Shown piece after piece: positions 35,558 to 44,531 of a DNA stretch of 64,000 nucleotides. A program made the position numbers and the translations under genes. Origin of the DNA: Chryseobacterium ginsenosidimutans (GTDB taxonomy: Bacteria > Bacteroidota > Bacteroidia > Flavobacteriales > Weeksellaceae); NCBI RefSeq assembly GCF_030823405.1, contig NZ_JAUSXC010000001.1, positions 3,951,001 to 4,015,000 of the forward strand, written 5' to 3'. The first letter of the stretch is position 1. The number at the start of each line of letters is the position of its first letter. The notes beneath the pieces were generated by a model. That model had not been told where the DNA came from and did not search any database. It was given only the letters and a program-made list of their open reading frames with translations.

Positions 35558-36460
35558 ATGTCAAACATCGGACTTATCATAGAAGAAAAATCAGCAGATA
35601 TAGGAAACTTTTTAGTGGGAAGATTATTACCTTTTCGTGAAAAAAGAGCAGTCGGGCCATTCGTTTTTATAGATCATATGGGACCTTCTGAGCTTAAAGA
35701 TTATCAAAATCTGGATGTTCCGCCACACCCACACATCGGGCTTTCAACTTTAACTTATCTTCTGGAAGGCTCTATTTTCCACAGAGACAGCATCGGAAGC
35801 GCTCTTGAAATCAAACCCGGAGCAGTAAACTGGATGACAGCCGGAAAAGGTGTTGTGCATTCAGAAAGAACACCGGAATATTTGAGACATACTGATAAAA
35901 AGCTTCACGGTTTCCAGATTTGGGTGGGGCTTCCGAAAAATTTGGAGCAATCTGAACCGACTTTTCATCATATTGAAGCGAACGAAATTCCGGCTTGGGA
36001 AGAAGATGGAATTCAGTATAAATTGATTGCAGGAGAAGCATTCGGAAGAAAATCTCCTGTTCCTGTTCACAGTAAATTGTTTTTTATTGAGATTAAAACC
36101 AAAGACGCCAAAAAAATCAGCATCGGAAAAGATCTTTACGGAGAAGCTGCCATGTATGTTTTAGATGGAACAGTTACCACAGACGGAAATTCTTACGGTT
36201 CAAAACAATTGATGATCGCAAAAGAAACCCAACTTTGCGAATTCGATATGAGCGAAAACGGAACCGTTTATCTTTTTGGAGGCGAGCCTTTTGATGAAGA
36301 ACGTTTTATATTCTGGAATTTTGTAAATTCAGACAAAGAATTAATCGAGAAAGCAAAAGTAAATTGGAATGACCAAAATCACGATGCTTTTCCTTTAGTT
36401 CCGGGGGATGAAGAGGAATTTGTTCTGCTTCCTAAAGCAATATTAAACAGAAAACCATAA
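35558..36460 (+). CDS. Pirin family protein (second copy)
   Basis: A 300-residue pirin, clearly diverged from the preceding one. Metal ligands H57, H59 (PPHPHIGLST), H101 and E103 (VVHSERTPE) are all present, as are GPFVFIDHMGP near the start and VNWMTAGKGV. It heads a run of five further genes spaced by 16 bases or less, all linked to redox or stress chemistry, so it is probably part of that operon. Quercetin-dioxygenase-like activity is possible but not shown. Confidence 0.92.
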   Translation: MSNIGLIIEEKSADIGNFLVGRLLPFREKRAVGPFVFIDHMGPSELKDYQNLDVPPHPHIGLSTLTYLLEGSIFHRDSIGSALEIKPGAVNWMTAGKGVVHSERTPEYLRHTDKKLHGFQIWVGLPKNLEQSEPTFHHIEANEIPAWEEDGIQYKLIAGEAFGRKSPVPVHSKLFFIEIKTKDAKKISIGKDLYGEAAMYVLDGTVTTDGNSYGSKQLMIAKETQLCEFDMSENGTVYLFGGEPFDEERFIFWNFVNSDKELIEKAKVNWNDQNHDAFPLVPGDEEEFVLLPKAILNRKP

Positions 36461-36476
36461 TATTTAAAAATAAACG

Positions 36477-37013
36477 ATGAAAATACTGGCGTTTGCAGGA
36501 AGTACATCTTCCACCTCGATCAATAGGGAACTGGTAAAATTTGTTTTGAAAGATTTTCAGAATGAAGAAATTAATCTAATTGACCTTAACGATTTTGATA
36601 TGCCTGTTTTTTCTGTTGACCGTGAAAAGAAAGGTTTTCCTGATGAAGCCCATAATTTTCTGAAAGCTATTGAAGACTGTGACGTAATTATTTGTTCCCT
36701 TGCCGAGCACAACAGATCATACAGTGCAGCTTTTAAAAATGTTTTTGACTGGTCTTCGAGGATTAATGTAAAAGTCTTTCAGAATAAACCGATGCTTTTG
36801 ATGTCAACTTCCCCGGGAGGTTATGGCGGCGGAAATGTAATGAATACTGCAAAAACATTTTTCCCAAATTTCGGAGCTGATATTAAAGATACTTTTTCGC
36901 TTCCGAAGTTTTATGAAAATTTTGATTTTGAAAGCGGTGTCATTAATCCGGAAATGCTGAAAGATCTAAAAGATAAAATCGAGAATTTCAAAAATCAGAT
37001 TATAGACAAATGA
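36477..37013 (+). CDS. NAD(P)H-dependent FMN reductase
   Basis: A flavodoxin-like reductase of 178 residues. The FMN phosphate loop is GSTSSTSINR (about 8-17), and STSPGGYGGGNVMNT (about 110-124) is the second flavin contact typical of the FMN_red family (ArsH/azoreductase/chromate-reductase relatives). It lies 16 bases after the pirin gene and overlaps the next gene by 4 bases (ATGA). It may reduce quinones or other electrophiles in the same stress pathway as the neighbouring OsmC protein. Confidence 0.88.
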   Translation: MKILAFAGSTSSTSINRELVKFVLKDFQNEEINLIDLNDFDMPVFSVDREKKGFPDEAHNFLKAIEDCDVIICSLAEHNRSYSAAFKNVFDWSSRINVKVFQNKPMLLMSTSPGGYGGGNVMNTAKTFFPNFGADIKDTFSLPKFYENFDFESGVINPEMLKDLKDKIENFKNQIIDK

Positions 37014-37588
37014 ACAAGGGAAGATTAGAAGCTTTTAGTGATGGTGTTCTGGCAATTATTATTACCATTATGGTTCTCGAATTAAAAGTGCCGGAAGGAA
37101 GCAATTGGCAAAGTCTTACACCTATTATTCCAAAATTTCTAGCTTATATTTTCAGTTTTTTATATGTGGGAATATACTGGAACAATCATCATCATTTGTT
37201 CCAGGCAGCAAAAAAGATTAACGGAAATGTTCTTTGGGCAAATCTTCATCTGCTTTTCTGGCTTTCATTAATGCCTTTTGCTACAGAATGGATCGGTGAA
37301 ACACATTTTGCAGAAAATCCTGTTGCCACTTATGGAGTAGGGTTGTTTATGTGTGCCATTGCTTATACAATTTTGGAAAATGCAATCACGAAATGTGAAG
37401 GAGAAAATTCGCAGCTCAAAGAAGCAATACATTCCAGATTCAAAGAATATGCTTCCATAGTATTGTATATTTCGGGAATCATTACTTCATTTATTTATCC
37501 TTATATTGCAGTAGCTTTATATTACATTGCAGCATTGTTGTGGCTGATTCCGGACAGAAGAATTGAAAAATCATTAAACAAAAATTGA
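37010..37588 (+). CDS. TMEM175-like potassium channel (DUF1211)
   Basis: A 192-residue membrane protein with six hydrophobic segments, the size of bacterial TMEM175 channels. The signature RLEAFSDGVLAIIITIMVLEL opens the protein; the FSD motif (residues 9-11) is characteristic, and the first helix lines the pore in known homologues. A second conserved stretch is NLHLLFWLSLMPFAT. Bacterial members are tetrameric K+-permeable channels. Its place inside a redox operon is unusual. It could adjust membrane potential during stress, as K+ efflux systems do in response to electrophiles; that link is inference. Confidence 0.9.
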   Translation: MNKGRLEAFSDGVLAIIITIMVLELKVPEGSNWQSLTPIIPKFLAYIFSFLYVGIYWNNHHHLFQAAKKINGNVLWANLHLLFWLSLMPFATEWIGETHFAENPVATYGVGLFMCAIAYTILENAITKCEGENSQLKEAIHSRFKEYASIVLYISGIITSFIYPYIAVALYYIAALLWLIPDRRIEKSLNKN

Positions 37589-37589
37589 T

Positions 37590-37808
37590 ATGGAAACACA
37601 CGAATATATTAACGGTGAGATTACTGTCATCTGGCAGCCTCAAAAATGCATTCACTCAGCTGTCTGTGTAAAAACGCTTCCAAAAGTTTATAACCCGAAT
37701 GAAAGACCGTGGATAAAAGTGGAAAATGCAACTCCACAGGAACTTAAAAATCAAATCGATCTATGTCCTTCCAAGGCATTAAGCTATAAATTCAACATAA
37801 ATAAATAA
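37590..37808 (+). CDS. Divergent mono-cluster [4Fe-4S] ferredoxin-like protein (Fer4_19)
   Basis: A 72-residue protein with C20, C26 and C59 (QKCIHSAVC and DLCPSKAL), the three-cysteine pattern of the Fer4_19 family. A fourth ligand would have to come from another residue or from a substrate. It begins 1 base after the TMEM175 gene, and its stop overlaps the next start (TAATG). This family often neighbours OsmC and GNAT genes of the kind found next here. It may be an electron donor or an iron-sulfur sensor. Confidence 0.85.
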   Translation: METHEYINGEITVIWQPQKCIHSAVCVKTLPKVYNPNERPWIKVENATPQELKNQIDLCPSKALSYKFNINK

Positions 37809-38206
37809 TGGTAATAACCGTAAAAGCAAGTTTAGGAAAAGAAAAGTACTACACAGAAGTTGTAGCCGGTGAAAATACGTTAATTACTGATGAACCTGTA
37901 GATAAAGGCGGCCAAAATAAAGGCTTTAACCCATTCGAAATTCTTGCTACATCTTTGGCAAGCTGTACGGCAGCAACATTAAGGATGTACATCGACAGAA
38001 AAGAATGGAATGTCGAAAAAATAAATGTAGAGGTTGAACTCGAAAACTTTCCTCTCACACAAAGAACTATTTTCATCACCAACATCAGCTTTGAAGGAGC
38101 CAGTCTGGATGATGAGCAAATGACCAGGCTTCATAAAATTGCTAACGCATGTCCTGTTCATAAAATACTAACAAACGATATAGAAATACTAACCAAATTT
38201 TCATAA
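37808..38206 (+). CDS. OsmC/Ohr family peroxiredoxin-like protein
   Basis: A 132-residue OsmC-like protein. The two redox cysteines are C53 (ATSLASCTAATLRMY) and C115 (NACPVHKIL), spaced as in the thiol peroxidases OsmC and Ohr, which reduce organic hydroperoxides. The glycine-rich GGQNKGFNPFEIL before the first cysteine is typical. Translation is coupled to the ferredoxin-like gene (TAATG) and followed 1 base later by the GNAT gene. Confidence 0.92.
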   Translation: MVITVKASLGKEKYYTEVVAGENTLITDEPVDKGGQNKGFNPFEILATSLASCTAATLRMYIDRKEWNVEKINVEVELENFPLTQRTIFITNISFEGASLDDEQMTRLHKIANACPVHKILTNDIEILTKFS

Positions 38207-38207
38207 T

Positions 38208-38507
38208 ATGATTGAAGTAAAACAAAACAACGACGAGAAACACGGAAATTTTGAAGCATTCATAGAGGGAAACCGCGCAGGTTTAATGACTTACACCTGG
38301 GCTGGAGAAGAAAGATTTATCATAGACCACACTGAAGTGGAAGAAACATACAACGGACAAGGCGTTGGTAAAGAAATGCTTTTGGCTGCAGTAGATTTTG
38401 CAAGAAAAAACGGCAAAACAATTATTCCGCTTTGTCCTTTTGCAAAAGCTACTTTCCAGAAACATGAAGAACTTCAGGATGTTCTGGTTAATAAGACTCA
38501 GGCTTAA
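38208..38507 (+). CDS. Small GNAT-fold N-acetyltransferase (YidJ/GNAT_2 type)
   Basis: A 99-residue minimal GNAT. The acetyl-CoA loop is NGQGVGKEMLLAAVDFARK (about 49-67), preceded by the strand FIIDHTEVEETY and followed by IIPLCPFAKATFQKH. This short form lacks the N-terminal acceptor-binding part of larger GNATs; its substrate is unknown. It is the last gene of the redox operon and is followed by a strong terminator. Confidence 0.9.
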   Translation: MIEVKQNNDEKHGNFEAFIEGNRAGLMTYTWAGEERFIIDHTEVEETYNGQGVGKEMLLAAVDFARKNGKTIIPLCPFAKATFQKHEELQDVLVNKTQA

Positions 38508-38572
38508 TTTTTAGGTTCAGATTAAGATTAGGTTTGAATACTTTATTCTTAATTTCAGTATTAAAAAAACAC

Positions 38573-38610
38573 AACCTTTCAGAATAATTCTCTGAAAGGT
38601 TTTTCTTTTT
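38573..38610 (+). terminator. Terminator of the pirin-OsmC-GNAT operon
   Basis: Perfect arms AACCTTTCAGA (38573-38583) and TCTGAAAGGTT (38591-38601), then TTTCTTTTT. Confidence 0.9.
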
Positions 38611-38657
38611 CAAGAAACGAAAAAAACTATATTTGTAAAATTTTAATCGAATAAAAT

Positions 38658-40097
38658 ATGTCTCCAATTATATTATTGTCAATCATTATTGTCTATTTCG
38701 CATTGCTGCTTTGGGTGGCTTATAAAACGGGAAAAGACAGTGATAATGAGAGTTTCTTTATAGGAAACCGAAAAAGTAATTGGATGCTTGTTGCCTTCGG
38801 AATGATCGGAACTTCACTTTCGGGAGTAACTTTCGTGAGTGTTCCCGGCGCAGTAGGAAATGACAAGTTTGCTTATCTGCAGATTACTTTGGGATATCTT
38901 ATCGGATATATTGTTGTTGCATATGTTCTTCTTCCTTTATATTACAGATTAAAATTAACCTCAATCTACGGTTATCTTCAGCAAAGAATGGGACAACTTT
39001 CCTATAAATCCGGAGCATGGATCTTCATTGTTTCGAGATTAGTGGGAGCTACAGCAAGATTATATTTAGTTGTAAATATTTTGCAGGTTTCTATTCTAGA
39101 CAGTTTGGGAGTTCCGTTTATTGTGACGACATTGATTATTTTAGCAATGATCATCCTTTACACTTATGAAGGCGGTGTAAAAACAATTGTCTGGACAGAT
39201 ACTTTACAGACTTCTTGTATGCTTTTGGGGCTTATTATCTGTACTGTTTATATGCTTAATCATTTAGGTTTAAGCCTTGGCGAAAGCTTCACAGCCATGA
39301 ACGACAAAGGGTACACAAGAATTTTTGATTTTGATCCCAATCAAAAGAGTTTTTTCATAAAACAAATTTTGGCAGGAGCTTTCATTACCATTACAATGAC
39401 GGGAATTGATCAGGAAATGATGCAAAAAAGCTTATCCGTAACGAGATTGAAAGATTCTCAGAAAAATATGGTTACACTGGGTTTCATATTACTTGGTGTT
39501 ATTTCACTTTTCCTTTATATGGGCGGGCTGTTACACCTTTATGGATTAAAGGAAAATGTAACAAGTGCGGGAGATCAGCTTTTCCCTGATATCGCTTTGA
39601 ATCACATGCCTCCATTCATATCAATAATCTTTATTGTTGCCTTGATTTCTGCATTGTTTCCAAGTGCTGATGGCGCAATGACGGCATTAACGTCTTCTTT
39701 ATGTATCGATATTTTCGGGATGAAGGAAAAGAAAGACTGGACCGATAAGAAAAAGGAAAAATTCAGGAAAAATATACATTTGATTGTTGCATTATCTTTC
39801 TTGATTATGGTAATTATTTTTAAGGTTATTAATGATAATTCCATGATCGGATTAATCTTAAAAATGGCAGGCTTCACTTATGGGCCGCTTTTAGGGCTTT
39901 TTGCTTTCGGAATTTTCACTAAATATAAAGTTCAGGATAAGCTGGTTCCTTATGTCTGCATCGCGGCACCTGTAATTTCTTTCTTTATCGATAAATATCA
40001 GGAAACTCTTTTCGGAGAATTTAAAATAGGATTAGAATTATTGATTATCAATGGATTGCTGACTTTTATTGGACTTTGGCTGATTAGAAAGAAGTAA
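38658..40097 (+). CDS. Sodium:solute symporter (SSS family)
   Basis: A 479-residue inner-membrane transporter with about 13 hydrophobic segments, the LeuT-like fold of the SSS family. Seen: an N-terminal short periplasmic tail, SNWMLVAFGMIGTSLSGVTFVSVPGA (segment 1-2 region, unwound Gly-rich part), and in the segment 8-9 region ISALFPSADGAMTALTSSL, the sodium-site stretch. Substrate is not readable from sequence; flavobacterial homologues are often annotated as sugar or nucleoside-like. TATATTTG at 38628-38635 is a likely -7 box, close behind the previous terminator. Confidence 0.9.
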   Translation: MSPIILLSIIIVYFALLLWVAYKTGKDSDNESFFIGNRKSNWMLVAFGMIGTSLSGVTFVSVPGAVGNDKFAYLQITLGYLIGYIVVAYVLLPLYYRLKLTSIYGYLQQRMGQLSYKSGAWIFIVSRLVGATARLYLVVNILQVSILDSLGVPFIVTTLIILAMIILYTYEGGVKTIVWTDTLQTSCMLLGLIICTVYMLNHLGLSLGESFTAMNDKGYTRIFDFDPNQKSFFIKQILAGAFITITMTGIDQEMMQKSLSVTRLKDSQKNMVTLGFILLGVISLFLYMGGLLHLYGLKENVTSAGDQLFPDIALNHMPPFISIIFIVALISALFPSADGAMTALTSSLCIDIFGMKEKKDWTDKKKEKFRKNIHLIVALSFLIMVIIFKVINDNSMIGLILKMAGFTYGPLLGLFAFGIFTKYKVQDKLVPYVCIAAPVISFFIDKYQETLFGEFKIGLELLIINGLLTFIGLWLIRKK

Positions 40098-40247
40098 ATT
40101 ATGGATGTGCTTTATAACAGACAATAACTACTCGAAACTTAATTGAAATAAACAAAGATAAATCTCCAAACCTGATGAATGAGGAAGAGATTAATTGTCT
40201 TACTTTTTCAAAATATAAAGATTTAATGGGAAACGAACTTTTAAACT

Positions 40248-40763
40248 ATGAAAAAAATCACTCAATTATTTTTACTTTTATTTACTTTCGGTTTCATCTC
40301 GGCTCAGGAATTTGAAATTTCAACCTTGAGAATCGGTCCGTATAAAATGTTTATGAAAAATGATGAAGCGGATAAACTTGGCACAAAACTGAAACAAACA
40401 GATTATGAATTAAAAAATGTTATCAAATACAACGGAGAAACAATTTTAATAGGAACCTCTCTGGATTATGACGATAAAGGGAAAGAAAACGGAAAAATAA
40501 TTATTCAATCACTTTCTACAAAAAGTAAAAAGTTTAAAACAAAAAGTGGAATCGGAGTGGGAAGTACGAAAGATGAAGTGATCAATGCATATAAAAATTA
40601 TCCAAGTTACAGCGCTTATCCGAGTTATGACGACAAAGGAAAAATTCAAAAAAACACAAGTAATTTTGTTTTAAATGATCTGGATGCGGGAACAACACTT
40701 AATTTCACGCTTGTCGATAATATCGTAACAGAAATGCTGATTTTTATTAACGAAGGCTGCTAA
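40248..40763 (+). CDS. Secreted protein of unknown function
   Basis: A 171-residue exported protein (signal peptide MKKITQLFLLLFTFGFISAQ). The mature part opens EFEISTLRIGPYKMFMKNDEADKLG and has a repeat-like YPSYSAYPSYDDKG stretch (about 117-130); a DUF-type beta fold similar to periplasmic sensory domains is likely. The family is not recognised. The 150-base gap upstream contains a translatable stretch of about 40 polar codons without a good start, perhaps a gene remnant. Confidence 0.75.
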   Translation: MKKITQLFLLLFTFGFISAQEFEISTLRIGPYKMFMKNDEADKLGTKLKQTDYELKNVIKYNGETILIGTSLDYDDKGKENGKIIIQSLSTKSKKFKTKSGIGVGSTKDEVINAYKNYPSYSAYPSYDDKGKIQKNTSNFVLNDLDAGTTLNFTLVDNIVTEMLIFINEGC

Positions 40764-40790
40764 AACATTAAAATTTATTTACATAATTCA

Positions 40791-40818
40791 AAATCCGGAT
40801 ATAAAATCCGGATTTTTG
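40791..40818 (+). terminator. Terminator before the transketolase genes
   Basis: Perfect arms AAATCCGGAT (40791-40800) and ATCCGGATTT (40805-40814), then TTG. Confidence 0.75.
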
Positions 40819-40873
40819 TATTTCCATAAGCCGGTAAAAAATTGTAAATTCGCATGCATATAAATCTTAAATA

Positions 40874-41725
40874 ATGAGTAAAAGTATCGAAGAGCTAAAA
40901 TCTCTTACTACGCAAATCAGAAGAGACATTTTAAGAATGGTTCATGCTGTAAATTCTGGTCACCCAGGTGGAAGTTTAGGTTGTACCGAATTCTTCACAG
41001 CCCTTTACGGAAAAGTGATGAACTACAGTCTTCCTTTCACAATGGAAGGTAAAAATGAAGATCATTTCTATCTATCAAACGGACATATTTCGCCGGTATT
41101 CTATTCTACTCTAGCCAGATTCGGTTTTTTCCCGGTTAAAGAATTAAGTACTTTCAGAAAATTAGATTCCAGATTGCAAGGTCACCCTACAACTCATGAA
41201 GGTCTTCCTGGGATTAGAGTAGCTTCAGGTTCTTTGGGGCAAGGTCTATCTGTTGCTTTGGGTGTAGCTCAGGGTAAAAAATTAGACAAAGACAGCTCTT
41301 TAGTATATACTTTACATGGAGATGGAGAATTGCAGGAAGGTCAGAATTGGGAGGCTTTAATGTATGCTGCGGCTAAAAAAGTTGATAATATTATTTCCAC
41401 AATCGATTACAATGGACGTCAGATCGACGGTGATACAGACAATGTCCTGAGCTTAGGAAATCTTCATGCTAAACTTGAAGCTTTCGGATGGACTGTTTTA
41501 GAAGAGAAAAACGGTAACGATCTTGAAGCAGTAATTGCAATTCTTGAAAGAGCAAAAACTGAAACAGGAAAAGAAAAACCCGTAGCAATTATTCTTCATA
41601 CAGAAATGGGCTATGGTGTAGATTATATGATGGGTTCTCACTCTTGGCACGGAAAAGCTCCGAATGACGAGCAGTTGGCAACAGCTTTCAAACAATTATA
41701 TTTAGAAGCTCCGGCTGATTATTAA
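40874..41725 (+). CDS. tktA: Transketolase, N-terminal (thiamine diphosphate-binding) subunit
   Basis: First half of a split transketolase, 283 residues. Transketolase moves two-carbon units between sugar phosphates in the pentose phosphate pathway. Seen: NSGHPGGSLGCTEF near the start, GSLGQGLSVALG, and the diphosphate/metal motif GDGELQEGQNWEA. The pyrimidine-binding and C-terminal domains are absent and are provided by the next gene. The split arrangement is normal in many Bacteroidota and archaea, not a mutation. Confidence 0.95.
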   Translation: MSKSIEELKSLTTQIRRDILRMVHAVNSGHPGGSLGCTEFFTALYGKVMNYSLPFTMEGKNEDHFYLSNGHISPVFYSTLARFGFFPVKELSTFRKLDSRLQGHPTTHEGLPGIRVASGSLGQGLSVALGVAQGKKLDKDSSLVYTLHGDGELQEGQNWEALMYAAAKKVDNIISTIDYNGRQIDGDTDNVLSLGNLHAKLEAFGWTVLEEKNGNDLEAVIAILERAKTETGKEKPVAIILHTEMGYGVDYMMGSHSWHGKAPNDEQLATAFKQLYLEAPADY

Positions 41726-41781
41726 TTATAAGTAATGAATAATTGGTGATAAGTAATCTTTAATTGATAATTAGAAAAAAA

Positions 41782-42729
41782 ATGAAATATACATATACAG
41801 AAAAAAAAGATACACGTTCAGGATTCGGAGCCGGATTAGCTGAACTTGCTGATAAAAATCCTAATGTTGTGGCACTTTGCGCAGACCTTATCGGTTCTTT
41901 GAAAATGGAAAAATTCATTGAGAAAGCTCCGGAAAGATTCTTCCAGGTTGGTATTGCAGAAGCAAACATGATGGGTCTTGCTGCAGGTCTCAGCATCACA
42001 GGAAAAATTCCTTTTACAGGAACTTTTGCCAACTTCTCTACTTCAAGAGTTTATGACCAGATCCGCCAGTCTATTGCTTATTCTGATAAAAATGTAAAAA
42101 TCTGTGCTTCTCACGCAGGTCTTACTTTAGGAGAAGACGGTGCAACCCACCAGGTTCTGGAAGATATCGGAATGATGAAAATGCTTCCGGGAATGACGGT
42201 AATCAATACTTGTGACTACAATCAGACTAAAGCTGCAACTCTTGCAATTGCTGACTTTAAAGGCCCTGTATATTTAAGATTCGGAAGACCTGTAGTTCCT
42301 GTTTTTATTCCTGAAGATATGCCTTTCGAAATCGGAAAAGGTATTCTTTTGCAGGAAGGTACTGATGTAACCATTGTTGCAACAGGCCACCTTGTATGGG
42401 AGTCTCTTGTGGCTGCAGATGAGCTTGAAAAAGAAGGTATTTCTTGTGAAGTGATCAACATCCATACAATTAAACCTTTGGACGAAGAAATCATCTTAAA
42501 ATCAGTTGAAAAAACAGGTAAAATCGTATCTGCTGAAGAACACAACTATCTTGGCGGTTTAGGAGAATCTATTGCAGGAATGTTGGCCAGAAAAAGACCT
42601 ACAAGACAGGAATTCGTTGCTGTAAATGATACTTTCGGAGAATCTGCAACACCAGCTGAATTAATGAAAAAATATAAAATTGACTCTACTGCCGTGAAAG
42701 AAGCGGTGAAGAGAATTTTAGATAAATAA
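41782..42729 (+). CDS. tktB: Transketolase, C-terminal subunit
   Basis: Second half of the split transketolase, 315 residues. It has the pyrimidine-binding domain (TRSGFGAGLAELADKNPNVV, the catalytic Glu in GIAEANMMGLAAGL, GLTLGEDGATHQVLEDI) and the C-terminal regulatory domain (VTIVATGHLVWESLVAADEL, IHTIKPLDEE). It lies 56 bases after the N-terminal subunit. ATG 41782 is chosen; an upstream TTG at 41764 would add six residues without support. A strong two-way terminator follows. Confidence 0.95.
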   Translation: MKYTYTEKKDTRSGFGAGLAELADKNPNVVALCADLIGSLKMEKFIEKAPERFFQVGIAEANMMGLAAGLSITGKIPFTGTFANFSTSRVYDQIRQSIAYSDKNVKICASHAGLTLGEDGATHQVLEDIGMMKMLPGMTVINTCDYNQTKAATLAIADFKGPVYLRFGRPVVPVFIPEDMPFEIGKGILLQEGTDVTIVATGHLVWESLVAADELEKEGISCEVINIHTIKPLDEEIILKSVEKTGKIVSAEEHNYLGGLGESIAGMLARKRPTRQEFVAVNDTFGESATPAELMKKYKIDSTAVKEAVKRILDK

Positions 42730-42748
42730 TTCTTTTAAGATATTAAAT

Positions 42749-42779
42749 AAAAAAGCATCCAGTTTGGATGCTTTTTTAT
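42749..42779 (+). terminator. Terminator between converging tkt and GLPGLI genes
   Basis: Arms GCATCCA (42755-42761) and TGGATGC (42765-42771), flanked by A-run and T-run, so it can serve both directions. Confidence 0.85.
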
Positions 42780-42788
42780 TTGGCTGTT

Positions 42789-43604
42789 TTAAAAAATCAA
42801 TAGATAAATTTTATTGTCCACTGGATTATCATATTTTTCGAAAACTCCTTTCACATATTCATTCATATCTTTATACGAATTGTCTCTGTTTCCACTAAAA
42901 TTATAATCAAATGAGTCACCATAGCTATTTACCAATTTAAAGTTTTGTGCCCCCGGATCTTTTAAAAAGTTAGAAATAAATGTTTCAATCTTTTTCTTTT
43001 TTATTGCAACGAATCTACTAGTCTGAAAAGAATTAATATAACTTTCAGATGTATATTTGGTAAGTTCAATCATTTCGAAACTGTAATCTCCATCCTCGGA
43101 ATACACCTTCAATATTAATCCTGGTAAACCTGAGAATTTATAAGGTCCGGATGTAATAGGAACTTCCGGAGCAAATAAAGCGATCCATTTTCTTTCATCG
43201 AGTTCTATTTTAGCTTCCTGAACTTTATAGCCATTAAAATCAGAAGTTTTATTATTTATTTTCCAATCAACCTTCAAAGGCTCATTAAAAACAAAATATA
43301 AATCATTAAAGTTTCCGTAATATTTATAGTTTTTGTCCCCTTGGATAACAGTGAATCTTAAATACGGAGTTTGATCTCCTTTTAAACTATTTACCGAATC
43401 TTTTTTATTAATAAAATTATAGAAAATACTTTTAGATTTGCCTAAAGTTTCCAACCGCATATATTCTGTTTTAAGATCTGCTTTTTCTTTTTTAGGGCGA
43501 AAATTTACCTTGTAGAGAACCTGATAGTTTTGAGAAAACCCAAAGAAGATTCCTCCAAATAGAAATATGAAAAAAAGTAAATTATTAAATTTTAGGTGAG
43601 CCAT
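42789..43604 (-). CDS. GLPGLI family secreted protein
   Basis: A 271-residue exported protein (hydrophobic FNNLLFFIFLFGGIFFGFS near the N terminus). The family motif is seen almost intact as FSGLPGLILKVYSEDGDYSF (about 154-173), following NGYKVQEAKIELDERKWIALFAPEVPITSGP. GLPGLI proteins are Bacteroidota-specific, exported and often encoded near GG-leader peptides, but their biochemical role is not known. It is coupled by TAATG to the 303-residue protein upstream, in a three-gene unit led by a Cys-rich peptide. Confidence 0.9.
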   Translation of the reverse strand: MAHLKFNNLLFFIFLFGGIFFGFSQNYQVLYKVNFRPKKEKADLKTEYMRLETLGKSKSIFYNFINKKDSVNSLKGDQTPYLRFTVIQGDKNYKYYGNFNDLYFVFNEPLKVDWKINNKTSDFNGYKVQEAKIELDERKWIALFAPEVPITSGPYKFSGLPGLILKVYSEDGDYSFEMIELTKYTSESYINSFQTSRFVAIKKKKIETFISNFLKDPGAQNFKLVNSYGDSFDYNFSGNRDNSYKDMNEYVKGVFEKYDNPVDNKIYLLIF

Positions 43605-44515
43605 TAATTGTTAAATTTTTCTTTTAATATTTTTTTATAATAATCCTTTTTCGGATTGTTTAGGTAATAGAAATAGTTATAATTATTTTTAAAATAAAAC
43701 CGTTGACAACTCTGTGGAAGATATTGATTAATATTGTTATCTTCTGTATTCTCAATTATCGGGTATTTTGGAAAAGTTATATTAATTTGATCAATATAGG
43801 GTACTAAATCTCTAATAACATCATATTGCACTTTATACTCACAATTATAATTTTGAATATCTTTTGTAAGATATTTATTATAATAATATAATACCAGTTC
43901 TTTTCTTTGAAAATCTAAAGTTTTATTACCTGTAAGAACAAGGTATAGCGATGAAACCCAATCATTTATAACATATTTTTCTATACGTTTATATATTTTA
44001 TCTTCCGTACCAAGTGGGGATGCATTCAAGGTTTTAATTTTAATAAGATAATCAGCCAAGACAAATTCTGAAAAATTAATCAATTGTTTAGTATTTCTTT
44101 TTTTATATAAAATGTCCTGATAATTACCTACATTTTTATACAGAACATAATGCTGTTGATTTACAACCAAATTATGTAATGCAACTTTATCACCTTCAAA
44201 TTCAATTGTCCCATCATTATTGTTTATAATCGTCATATTTAAAGATTCATTAGAATTCAGTAAAATCGGAATATACTGACTTATTATTTTTCGTCCATTG
44301 TCATATTCAATATTTAGATAGTCAATTTCTTTATCAATAATCGTTTTTTTCTCTCCTTCATTTAATTTTACAATATGATTCTTGTATGTAATTTCTATAG
44401 GAAAAATATTTTTATTTTCAATAGTAATCTGTTGACCAGAAACATAAAGAAAAAGAAATGATAAAAGGATACTAAGTATCCTTTTATCATATAAGCTTAA
44501 AGTTTGTAACTTCAC
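43604..44515 (-). CDS. Secreted protein of unknown function in the GG-peptide operon
   Basis: A 303-residue exported protein (signal peptide with ILSILLSFLFLYVSGQ). The N-terminal 110 residues look like a small beta domain (ITIENKNIFPIEITYKN, LNMTIINNNDGTIEFEGDK), similar in style to the N-terminal domains of Bacteroidota TlpA-like proteins; the thioredoxin domain and any CxxC are absent. The C-terminal part is helical and very rich in Tyr, Asn and Lys. It starts 16 bases after the Cys-rich peptide gene and overlaps the GLPGLI gene by one base. Family not recognised. Confidence 0.75.
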   Translation of the reverse strand: MKLQTLSLYDKRILSILLSFLFLYVSGQQITIENKNIFPIEITYKNHIVKLNEGEKKTIIDKEIDYLNIEYDNGRKIISQYIPILLNSNESLNMTIINNNDGTIEFEGDKVALHNLVVNQQHYVLYKNVGNYQDILYKKRNTKQLINFSEFVLADYLIKIKTLNASPLGTEDKIYKRIEKYVINDWVSSLYLVLTGNKTLDFQRKELVLYYYNKYLTKDIQNYNCEYKVQYDVIRDLVPYIDQINITFPKYPIIENTEDNNINQYLPQSCQRFYFKNNYNYFYYLNNPKKDYYKKILKEKFNN

Positions 44516-44531
44516 ACTTAATTATTATAAA

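Noticed and set aside
40098..40247. Short polar reading frame before the secreted-protein gene
   Set aside because: About 40 codons look coding-like (NEEEINCLTFSKYKDLMGNELLNYEKNHS region), but there is no good start, and it overlaps the real gene out of frame. At most a remnant.
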